A stretch of DNA of 64,000 nt from Psettodes erumei (lineage: Eukaryota; Chordata; Actinopteri; Pleuronectiformes; Psettodidae), in assembly GCA_016785225.1 (NCBI GenBank), contig JAFBJZ010000610.1, forward strand, positions 372,001 through 436,000, read 5' to 3'. Below the pieces are notes generated by a model, which was not told where the DNA came from, searched no databases, and saw only the letters and a list, made by a program, of their open reading frames with translations. Below are positions 9,924 to 18,329 of the stretch, piece after piece. A program made the translations under genes and the position numbers. How positions within the stretch are numbered: the first letter of the stretch is position 1; the number at the start of each line of letters is the position of its first letter.

Positions 9924-11900
9924 ATGACCACAACTCTGGAAATGAAACCATACCAGAGACTGGACAGACCTCAACTGAAGAAACCCTCCACAAAGACTCC
10001 ACTATGGAGACTTGGTTGTAGTACCAGGATAGCGGCAATAATACTAATAACCACAACTTTGACCATTGTGGTACCCATCCTGTGGTGGGAGAGTCAAATA
10101 TTGAAAGCCCATGTGATAATAAATAACAACATTGACAGTCTGCCACTCTCCCCTCCAACCACTCCACATCATTTGGCAAAGAGATTTTCTGAGAAGTAAT
10201 GACAAAACACTAAGTTTGCAATTTACTGAGAAACGCGATGGCATGGTGACATTCGACCTATGCTCAGTTGTATAATGTGGATTGAACTAGCAAAGGTTAT
10301 GGATGGTCAGAGAAATATGTATGTGATACTAAAACCAGGGATATCATGATGGTGTATGCTATCCTGGCCATCCCTACTGCCCCATTCAATGACCTTGTCA
10401 TAATAAACACTTGACCCAAAGATTGGGGTTACCAGCTTAAAAACCTTTTGAAACAGCAGTTAGCATTAATTAAATGTACCCCAAGATAGCCTTGTAACAA
10501 AGGATCATGGAACCCACTCATAATTACATTAAAAAACCCTCAACAGTCAGATACTGGTCACTATGTTCTCAGTGCCTATGAAACTGAGACTGATCCCAGA
10601 GATTACTTAATGATAACTGTTACCTCACTACCCAGTCCCCAGTGACCAACACCTCCCAATTTTCGTACAATGGTACTGTGGTTAAGGAAGTCATTGATTT
10701 GAACTGAACTGTGACAGACACCCTAGCAATAGAGACAGTTTTTTTGGTTGGATTGGATAGAAAGTGCTGCCAGAGCAGCTACAAAAGAAGATTGCATTTG
10801 TGTGTTCTTCTCCTAGGCCAGCCTTATTAACTGTGCCATCACTTTTTTGGATAACGAAACTTACTGCATGATGCATCTACACATGACTGAAAATCCTGAT
10901 AAACCTGCAAATACTTGGAAACCTCCTGTCCATTAGCTCCACCAAAAGCCGTCCCACCAATCTTCACACTGGTCAAGAATAACCACACTTGTCTAACTAG
11001 ATTACTGGTGTGTAATGACCATTAATGTCAAAGAATGGACAAGTGTTACCACACTTAATCATGCCCGTTCAGATGTTTATTGGTATTGTGGCAAAAACCT
11101 GTTGAGAAACACTCTCACCCTCACAACTGGTCAGGGACTTGCCCTATATCATCAGCCTCAGCATCAGCATCTGAGATTGTCACAGGGCAGTCCACCACCA
11201 CCACCTACCGTGACTCTATGATACCTTCCCACTCACATAGGCACAAGAGAGGTGCATTCAACATATACCAAAACTCTCAGACCTATTTAGACACTATTGG
11301 GGTCCCCAGAGGTGTGCCTGATGAATATAAGCTAGCAGACCAAGTTGCAGCAGGATTTGAATCATCCCCATTCTGGTGGGTGACTATCAACAAAAATGTG
11401 AAGACTGAAGCAGACCCTCAGATGGACGACTGATGTTTGTGTTCCTGAAACCCTGTATACTATGATACCTGCTACTGTTTAATACATTTTTGCATATATT
11501 ACTTGCATACACATAGAGGCAGGAAACTCATAGTCTTCTCTTATGATTATTGTGCTCATTGCAGACATGTTATCAGTAGAATTATGGAAGGTTGCATTCT
11601 CCTGGGAAAGTGGCTCTGTTCCCAGTATCATGATGGCTGCTCCTGATAGATTATGCTTTTAACATTATGATTGTTTTGTTTAAGCAGCATTGCTCTCTTT
11701 GCTATTTACACATGCCTGTGCAATGAAGAATTGCTTGCTGCAAGTAACTGCAACGAAGATCAGCTTACACATATATATAAGATGCTCAACGCAATGAAAA
11801 CATGCTTACATACCCACTATACCATTATGAGATCTTTATTTGTGTTGATACAGTATAATAGAATTATATCTTAAAGTAGGTGGTCACTAGCAGTTTGGGG
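9924..11900 (+). pseudogene. Endogenous retrovirus env (broken)
   Basis: The frame at 9924-10199 carries a strongly hydrophobic stretch (AAIILITTTLTIVVPILWW), consistent with an Env signal peptide or leader membrane segment. Much later, at 11080-11433, a frame holds a basic furin-like site (HRHKR, about 11251-11265). It is followed by GVPRGVPDEYKLADQVAAGF, a motif I associate with Env of fish retroviruses and related Env-derived genes. Stops and frameshifts fill the interval. The exact end is unclear; no clean transmembrane anchor was identified. Confidence 0.6.
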
Positions 11901-11990
11901 GCCTTTTGAGTTGGCTGCCGCTAACAGTTGTAACACAATACAGAGATAACATGTTCCGACCTGATTTATTTGACATGATAGAATCATGTC

Positions 11991-12002
11991 AAAAGGGGGA
12001 AA
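11991..12002 (+). promoter_or_regulatory. Retroviral polypurine tract
   Basis: The run AAAAGGGGGAAA lies immediately before the TGTTATAATT start of the 3' LTR. This is the expected plus-strand primer site for reverse transcription. Confidence 0.8.
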
Positions 12003-12502
12003 TGTTATAATTGGCTTTGTTTTAGGACATCATGAATCCTTATTCTGTACTTTTCCATTGAAACTATGTTCCAGTTTTGTACTTTTCACAGTGTTTGACC
12101 TTGTAAGGTCTGGAATTATAAGATAACATGAATGGTTAGAATTGTTTTGCATATCAGGAGACAGACAAAACTTCTCTCTTCTATCAGTTATGTCTATTGC
12201 AGTAGATACACACCAAAACAACACGTTGTTTAACACATTCCAAGAACAAGGCAAGGACAGGGACATCCGTTAAATTTGGTTGTGTGCCATCAACCTCTGT
12301 ACGGGACAGACCCATCCCAAGAAGATAAATGTGAACCATTTCTAAAGATCGGGGCTCATTCTGCCTGAAATCCTGCGAGAGCTCTGTCACTTCGAGCCCA
12401 ACGCTGCCTTACTTTACCTGTGACCATAATAAATTCTTCACCTGTGAACTGAAGATTTCTCCGGTTTGTTCTTGGGCTTCCAACAAAAGAATCAGGGTAA
12501 CA
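12003..12502 (+). repeat. Endogenous retrovirus 3' LTR
   Basis: About 500 bp bounded by TGTTA at the left and TAACA at the right, a 5-bp inverted repeat. A poly(A) signal (AATAAA, about 12428) is followed by a GT-rich stretch (GGTTTGTTCTTGGG), as expected for R/U5. No second copy is present in the window, so LTR-LTR dating is not possible here. Confidence 0.8.
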
Positions 12503-12606
12503 TTTACACCAAACCAGTTCTGCACCTTGCCCTCTGCCTCACCACCGCCACATTTTAAGTACAATCAGTGATTTTACAGACAAAAGCATGGATGTGCCAT
12601 TGGTTC

Positions 12607-13389
12607 TAGTGCTAGGCAGTATATCGGTTCATACCGAATACCAGTGTTTTTGTTTCTATGATATGAATTTTTCATATACCCCAATACCGGTGAATGTGTA
12701 GCGTACAAAACGTTGGCAACGCAGAGCGGCAGAAAGTCGCGCTGCAGGACAGTGTTTGAGAGGGGGCTGTTTTGCAGTTGCACCAAACAAGCAGCATGTG
12801 AGAGCACAGCCTGTGCTGAGCGGTGAACAAAACGAACAACCCCGGTGAAAGTCGCAAAACTGAAGTTTCAGAATGGACAGAAAATGAAACAGAAGAACTG
12901 GTACCAAAACGAGGAGCCATGTCTGTTTTATGACGCTTCTTCAGCTATAAAAAAAAAATCAGCTGTTGATCAAACTATAATATTATGCAAATGTTGTCGG
13001 GCTAAAGTTGTAGCCGCAGGAGCCAACACAAGCAATTTGCTCCACCACCTAAGCCGTCATCATGTCCTGAGGTATCAAGAATACAATTCTGTATTTTGAC
13101 TGCAACAGTGATGCATTCTTATTCCTTCACTTCATTAGAATCATGAGTGCCACCTCTTTGTGAACAGCAGCAACTGTAATAATACTAGAGTGAACATTAA
13201 TGTTCTTCTTCAATATCCACTCCTCCTGACAGGTCATTGTAAGCCAATTTACTGCAGTAATTATTCTCAAAACTATTAGAAAATTAGGTTAACTCCCATG
13301 CAGGAAAAAAATATTGTCAAATACTGTGAAACCAGTATAATTTTGAAAAATACCATGATATAAATTTTTGGTCATACCGCCCAGCACTA
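12607..13389 (+). mobile_element. hAT-family transposon, internally deleted, with target-site duplication
   Basis: A 783-bp element with terminal inverted repeats, TAGTGCTAGGCAGTAT at the left against the complement of ATACCGCCCAGCACTA at the right. It is flanked by ATTGGTTC (12599-12606) and ATGGGTTC (13390-13397), an 8-bp target-site duplication with one mismatch. TIR sequence and 8-bp duplication are characteristic of hAT elements. It lies inside a Penelope fragment, so it inserted later. It keeps only a zinc-finger open frame and no catalytic domain. Confidence 0.88.
12845..13099 (+). CDS. BED-type zinc-finger fragment of a hAT transposase
   Basis: An 84-codon frame with ILCKCCRAKVVAAG, followed by SNLLHHLSRHH. 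The C-X2-C and H-X4-H spacing fits a BED zinc finger, the DNA-binding N-terminal domain of hAT transposases and ZBED proteins. The frame ends soon after the finger (YQEYNSVF, then TGA), so the DDE core and dimerisation domain are absent. If expressed it could bind element ends without cutting. A TATA-like run (TATAAAAAAAAA) lies inside the frame and is not evidence of a promoter. Confidence 0.65.
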   Translation: MKVAKLKFQNGQKMKQKNWYQNEEPCLFYDASSAIKKKSAVDQTIILCKCCRAKVVAAGANTSNLLHHLSRHHVLRYQEYNSVF

Positions 13390-13966
13390 ATGGGTTCCCC
13401 AGTGTCTCCCATTGTAGCCAACCCTTACACAGAGGAGATGGAAAACAGCTCTGAGCTCTGGGTCAAAATCAAAACCCATGATGTGGAGGCATTCAAGAAA
13501 CACGTCAACTCAGCAGACCGAAATATCAAGTTCACCAAGGAAGACATCAAAGACAGCATGTTTCCTTTTTTGGACTTTGCCTTGGTCATTGAGGAGGACA
13601 GAAGCTTAAACATTGAAGTCTAACAGAAACCCACACACATTGGCCAGTATCTACCGTTTAACTCCCACCATCCACTGGAAATTTTGAGTCATCAGGACTC
13701 TGCACCACTGGGCAAAGAGCCCAGGGCAGATGGAAGAGAGAAGGAATGTACACACATAGAGGGAGCACATAAAATATGTGGCTACCCCAACAGGGCCTTC
13801 CTCAATAGAGAGAATAGGGGTACACTTCTCCCTTCTTCTCCCTTGACCCCTGTTTTGACAGGTCTGACGTAATCATCCAATGAGGTGTTGCCACATCACA
13901 ACAGTATGTCCTTGACCACTCCCCTTTCCCCGCGCTCGTACACTTCTCGTCAAACTCAGTTTGACA

Positions 13967-14250
13967 GGTTGTATAAAAAAAAATAATAAAAAAAATACAG
14001 TGGTAAACACACGCCTCAGCGTAGAGGTTTGAACCTGTGACCAGACCGTGACCCTCTTCGGGTCATTGCAGGTTGAGGAGATCCAGACGCACAGGTTGTA
14101 ATAAAAAAATTTGAAAAACATACGATGGTAAACACACGCCTCGGCGTAGAGGTTTGAACTTGTGACCGGTCCGTGATCCTCCATCTTAAGGAACCTTTCT
14201 CAGTTTTCAGGTCTTTGCAGGGTGAGGAGATCCGGGCACACAGGTTGTAA
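13967..14250. repeat. Tandem repeat (127- and 149-bp units) with B-box-like motif
   Basis: Two units starting GGTTGTA at 13967 and 14094, plus the first bases of a third at 14243. Each has an A-rich head, then GTAAACACACGCCTC(A/G)GCGTAGAGG, then a GGTGAGGAGATCC-like tail. The second unit has about 22 extra bases. On the minus strand each unit contains GTTCAAACCTC, which resembles a Pol III B box. It lies at the left edge of the Polinton-like segment and might belong to its terminal region. Confidence 0.6.
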
Positions 14251-14508
14251 AACATGTATTGTCAGCCCCAGAGAGACACAGTTCAATAAGTCATAAAACT
14301 GTAAATACATCTTAATCGGATATGGGGAGGATGAAAAATGTAAACACGCGCATTAGTGTCATTTTGTCCATTAAGTCCTAAACCATAAATATGTTTTTAA
14401 ATGCTCATGTGTCAGTACACGGGCCCCAACAGACTGCTAGCAGGTAAACAGGTGTACAACTGTCATATACTTCATTTAATCACAAAACCGTAAATATATG
14501 TTTAACAG

Positions 14509-14943
14509 ATGTGGAGAGGAGGGGTGGTGGGGGTCAGGGGGGTGGGGTTAAGTGTGGTTGAGAAACAGATAAAAACGAGGCCTTTTCTCAGCGCTTTTGT
14601 ACCAAACGTGGTTCTGATGGAAACGTTTCGTGTGGATGACATGGTTTCTAAACTGTTGGATGGAGAAGAAGCCTCCTCTTCTTCTTCTTCTTCTGCTTCT
14701 ACGAACCGTCCTGAAGACTTGTGTGACAAGTGGTCGTCCTCGCTGCTCAGTCAGACACCTGTAACATTCTATGAAGATGTTACGGATGTACCGGGGGCTC
14801 AGAGAAAAGAGAAGAAGTGTATAATTTATATGTGTCGTACCCAGATCCTGCATGAAGAATGGTCTCTACGTCTGTGGGGGTCTGGATCCTGGGGTTATGA
14901 ATTCAAGTATGAGGAGGGTGAGCTGTGTTTATCAGCGGAATGA
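14509..14943 (+). pseudogene. Unrecognised Polinton-arm protein with Ser-rich tract
   Basis: A 144-codon frame, probably starting at an internal ATG (14617, METFRVDDMVSK), with a polyserine tract (about residues 57-66) and a C-terminal aromatic segment (HEEWSLRLWGSG). A +1/-1 frame after about 14930 appears to continue it (VLSGMMENVWIIQAPL), so the gene is probably frameshifted. I do not recognise the family. Similar small, acidic or Ser-rich proteins sit outside the conserved core of fish Polintons and adintoviruses, where their roles are unknown. Confidence 0.35.
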
Positions 14944-15232
14944 TGGAAAATGTCTGGATCATTCAAGCTCCATTACGGTATTGAGCTCCAAGGATTGGGT
15001 TGTGATGAAGCTGTTGGTGGCGATGGTAATGTCTCAGAATAAGAACATTGCGAGTGAAGAGAATTGTAATGAAGAACGGTGAAAGATGATCTGATACAGA
15101 CTCAGAGAAAGAGGAGGAAGAGGAAAAGAGGCCGAGAGTCCTTGTCCTGAGAAACGTCCCAGGGAGGAGAAAGAGGAGGAAGAGGAGAAAGAGAACAGCG
15201 GGAGAGCGCAGGGTGAGAGTGAGAATCCTCGC

Positions 15233-15571
15233 GTGGAAAAGCGTCAGAGGAGGGGTGTGCAGTTTAACGACCATGAGCTGGCTAAGACGAGAATGATCTT
15301 AGCTACAATTTGGCCATCCAAACCCACAGTTTCAGGCAGATGGTGTATTCAGGCCAGTCTGCGTTTGCTGAATTCGTGGGAGAGATCGGCAGATATTTTC
15401 GTTTTAGAGAGTTTTAATTCTGACTGCGGTTTATTCCATACCATGCTAGTCATACCTGCTATGGAATGGCTCACCAGGATGCTGGGGATAAGCAAGAGGA
15501 TTATGTCCCTCTTCCAATGCTGGCACAGATGGAGTGATGTGATGGCAGTGAGAAAAACTCCATTGATTTAG
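15233..15571 (+). pseudogene. Unrecognised Polinton-arm open frame
   Basis: A 112-codon frame whose first part is highly basic (EKRQRRGVQFNDHELAKTR) and follows a very acidic/basic low-complexity stretch at 15100-15230 made of GAGGAAGAGG repeats. The second half (FNSDCGLFHTMLVIPAMEWLTRML) looks folded rather than random. The low-complexity lead may be part of the same protein in another frame. No known domain was identified. Confidence 0.3.
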
Positions 15572-15754
15572 GGTTTTTTTTTCCTCCCGTGAGGAAAAAC
15601 AGAAAAATAATTCCCACGACTCCATAACCACGCTTCTTTGAACCTCTCACCTCCACACCACCCCTCCCTTCTGGTCTCATAAAGGATGCGATAGTAGCAG
15701 CTGCCATACACTGCATTTCATCATCATGAGGAGCATGGTTCTGCAGTTTTAGAG

Positions 15755-16174
15755 ATGGATTCTACATTTAACCATCATGAGGACAAGCACAGCTGCTCAG
15801 AGGAGTGGAAGATGCCTGAGATGCCTCCTTGTTCAGAGGCCGAGGAGGAGGAGGAGGAGGATCATACTAAAGACGAGCCTGCTGACAAGGTTGATGGATG
15901 GATGTCAAATCAGCCATTTATCATCTCCTCAACAGTCATCCGCAAATATCTTATCGACCACTGCTACGGGTGTAAGACCCATCACCCCAGCCATAGACAG
16001 CACGGGTGTCTGGAGGTCTTGGAGAATGACTTTTACAAGGATCACTTTTACCACCTGATGAAAAGACTCCTCACCCCTCGCTTCATTCCCGGCATTCAGC
16101 ATCTGCTGGTTTCCCGCAACATCAGAACGGAGGATTTCAAAATCTGCGCTGTGGCCGAGACTCTCCTGCATTAA
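15755..16174 (+). CDS. Uncharacterised Polinton-arm protein with Cys/His cluster
   Basis: A 139-codon frame starting MDSTFNHHEDKHSC. An acidic run (EAEEEEEEDH, about residues 29-38) is followed by a globular part containing CYGCKTHHPSHRQHGC (about residues 92-107). That CXXC plus HH, H and C pattern could bind zinc. I recall similar CxGC-HPSQ-QH-C sequences in proteins encoded near fish Polintons, but their function is not established. The frame ends at TAA 16172-16174, and a separate legible frame continues to the Gypsy B insertion. Confidence 0.5.
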   Translation: MDSTFNHHEDKHSCSEEWKMPEMPPCSEAEEEEEEDHTKDEPADKVDGWMSNQPFIISSTVIRKYLIDHCYGCKTHHPSHRQHGCLEVLENDFYKDHFYHLMKRLLTPRFIPGIQHLLVSRNIRTEDFKICAVAETLLH

Positions 16175-16309
16175 CTGAGAAATGCAAAGTAAATCTTCGA
16201 TGCTATCAGCGATGCCTATGAAAATCTGGTGGGACAGGACGTGGTGAAAATTGGAGAGTTTGTATCTTGTTGGCATATTAAAAATGAGTATAGCAAAAAA
16301 AGGGAAAAG

Positions 16310-16544
16310 TGTCATGGTCCAGGTTTTGTTGTGGTTTTCCGCCTTTTTCCTCTCGCCTTGTTTCCAGGCGGTGGCAGGAGGCGTGGTTGGTTCCTGACAG
16401 ACAAATGAGACACACCTGAGGCTAATCACAAGTAATCACCCTGCCATTATAAAAACCCTGCTCCCCCTGCACACGGCGCCAGATGATCGTTGCATCATCA
16501 CGCATTCTTTGGCTAACCATAACCATGACCATGATCTCGACCGT

Positions 16545-16576
<32 letters not shown>

Positions 16577-17384
16577 TCTCAACCACGACCACGATCTCGA
16601 CCACGTCCCTGAAGAGTTTGCACCAACCAACCTCACTGCCAACACCACCTGGACTGCTCTTCAGGATTATCCTTGCGCTGTTTTTGTCGCTCAGAGAAGA
16701 ATTTCAACTCTGTGCCACTGGTCTTGTGACGGCCCAGGATGGGCGTCCCTTTCCGGTTTGCCTCTCTCTCTCTTTTCTCTCTTACTCCCAGGTGGTGGCA
16801 GGAGGCGTGGCCGGCCATAACTAGCAGATGAGACACACCTGACACTCATCTGCAAATCAGCACATCCCCCTACATAAGCCCAGCTCTCCAGTCACTCAGT
16901 TGCCAGATGATTGCCTTGCGACATCCAGCGTTCATTGCCCACGACCACGTTCCTGACCACGACTCCGACCACTGCTACGTCCTTGACCACGGCTACGTTC
17001 CTGTCCACGATTGCGACCACTGCTACGTCCCTGACCACGGCTACATTCCTGACCATGATCTCGACCTCGGCTACGTCCTTGACCACGGCAACGTTCCTGT
17101 CCACGATTCCGACCACTGCTACGTCCCTGACTACGGCTACGTTCCTGACCACGATCTCAACCTCGGCTACATTCCTCGACTACGTCTATGCCAACCTCCC
17201 GGAAGAGTCGGCACCAATTACACCCCGTGTGCGCCTTTTCAGGGTTATTCCCCTGCGCTGTTTTCCGTGCTGGAAACCAATAAACAACTTGAATTGTGTG
17301 CCTCTGGTCTCCCGCACTTTCTGGTCCAAAAACACCGCCGTGACAGGTCTCCTGCCCTTCTTGTTCCACAACCCCTTTGTGTCA
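16310..17384 (+). repeat. Gypsy B 5' LTR, interrupted by a solo LTR
   Basis: The LTR halves are 16310-16724 and 17346-17384. The left half has a TATAAAAA promoter box (about 16448-16456) and a short GACCAC tandem repeat (about 16528-16604), also found in fewer copies in the 3' LTR. The right half (CTCCTGCCCTTCTTGTTCCACAACC onward) matches the 3' LTR end. Removing the insertion restores colinearity with the 3' LTR. Confidence 0.85.
16725..17345 (+). mobile_element. Solo LTR of the Gypsy A family with GGTCT duplication
   Basis: A 621-bp LTR bounded by TGTGACGG and CCGTGACA, related along its length to the LTRs of element A, including the minisatellite (about 16935-17185). It is flanked by GGTCT at 16720-16724 and again at 17346-17350, an exact 5-bp target-site duplication inside the Gypsy B 5' LTR. 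This shows insertion of an A-family element into B followed by LTR-LTR recombination. Confidence 0.93.
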
Positions 17385-17416
17385 GAATCATCTGGCCAAT
17401 CAACATGAAAGAGTGC

Positions 17417-18300
17417 TAACAAAAGCCTTGGAGGCTATCCAATGACTGGCCTCCAGCATGACCCAGCTCAACGGATGGCTGGGCCAAGTCGTCACCCAAA
17501 TTAGCAGCCTCTCAACCTCTGTTGTTTCGTCTACAATGCTGCCCGCCGCTCCAGTGCTCACTGGTGTTTAGCCAGCAACCGGCCACCTACGCCAACGATT
17601 GATCGAAGGTGGCATTCATCATGAGTCTCTGTGCTGGCAAAGCCTCTTCTTGGGTCTTGACTCTCTCACACCACAAACCCTCTCTGTGTTCGGATTACCA
17701 CGAGTTCACTGCAGAGATGCAGAAATTTTTCGAAGGAAAGGAGGCTGTAAGCCACCTCTTGACACTTAGCCAGGGCACGAACTGGGCTTCCCAGTACGCA
17801 CTGGACTTCCGCATCCTAGCGACAGAGTGCGGGTGGGATCAGGCAGCCCTGCAGGGCATTTTTCTGAAGGGGTTGTCAGATGAAATCCGGGATGAGCTAG
17901 TGGCTAGGGATAAAACTAGCAGGGGGAAACTAGCGAGGAGCTCATCCAGCTGGCCACCCGACTTGACAACCTACTCCGAGATAGATGGAGAGACTAGGCG
18001 GAGGAGCGGAAGCACCGATTTTTCTCTTCCACCACCAGTCCTTCCCAACGGTCTGCCAAAGTCTCGGAGTATGCCAGTGGTCACCCAACGGAGTCTGCAC
18101 AATCACTAACCAGTACAGAGGAACCGATGCAGTTAGGACAAGCCAAACTATCCTCAGCCGAGCGACAACAGCGAAGTTGTCTTGGTCTATATTTTTATTG
18201 CGGCCAGGGAGGACACCTCCAGGCCGGGTGTCTGGACCTACCACAGCGGCGGGGGTCGCTGGCCAGCGAAGGATCACTAGAGAGCCGTCCTGCCCAGTCC
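17417..18300 (+). pseudogene. Gypsy B gag (capsid and zinc knuckle, broken)
   Basis: Recognisable capsid sequence at 17609-18109 includes MSLCAGKASSW, YHEFTAEMQKFFEG and GWDQAALQGIFLKGLSDEIRDEL, matching the retrotransposon gag family. The N-terminal part (from about 17430) has stops. A frameshift leads to the zinc knuckle at about 18187-18231, where the usual first Cys is Tyr (YFYCGQGGHLQAGC), so the C-X2-C-X4-H-X4-C motif is incomplete. Gag would form the particle that packages element RNA. Confidence 0.8.
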
Positions 18301-18329
18301 TTGACCTCCTTGGAGAGCAAAAGAATCCA

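Larger units (their letters stand above)
7908..12502 (+). mobile_element. Endogenous retrovirus, 5'-truncated, with 3' LTR
   Basis: A degraded provirus with pol (about 7908-9850), env (about 9924-11900), a polypurine tract and a 3' LTR. Similarities are to gamma/epsilon-type retroviruses of fish, judged from RT, integrase and Env motifs. There is no 5' LTR, gag or recognisable protease. It abuts Penelope-like sequence directly at its right end. Frameshifts and stops throughout make it non-functional. Confidence 0.8.
12503..13870 (+). pseudogene. Penelope-like element RT fragment, interrupted by a hAT element
   Basis: The left piece (12503-12606) ends in FYRQKHGCAIGS after a stop, and the right piece (from 13390) resumes with GSPVSPIVAN. 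Together they are the RT motif that precedes the catalytic box in Penelope elements. The segment with the YVDD box itself is deleted: the frame goes from EEMENSSEL straight to WVKIKTHDVEAF. IKFTKEDIKDSMFPFLDFA and a later GAHKICGYPNRAF (about 13765-13800) complete the match. The N-terminal part and GIY-YIG nuclease are not visible. Confidence 0.8.
14260..16309 (+). mobile_element. Polinton/Maverick (adintovirus-like) left-arm segment
   Basis: AT-rich sequence with three degenerate copies of a motif like TTAAGTC-TAAA-C-GTAAATA (near 14290, 14380 and 14475), followed by several virus-like open frames. A coding frame is still legible at 16188-16309 and is cut by the 5' LTR of Gypsy B. The matching right-hand part (22244-27240) is clearly Polinton. 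Grouping the two halves rests on proximity, similar base composition and the intervening insertion, so it is an inference. Confidence 0.5.

Noticed and set aside
10200..10900. Separate small genes between the retroviral integrase and Env motifs
   Set aside because: No frame of useful length or motif; this is decayed env sequence between recognisable parts.
14000..14250. tRNA genes suggested by the B-box-like motif
   Set aside because: No cloverleaf, anticodon arm or A box at the right distance could be drawn.
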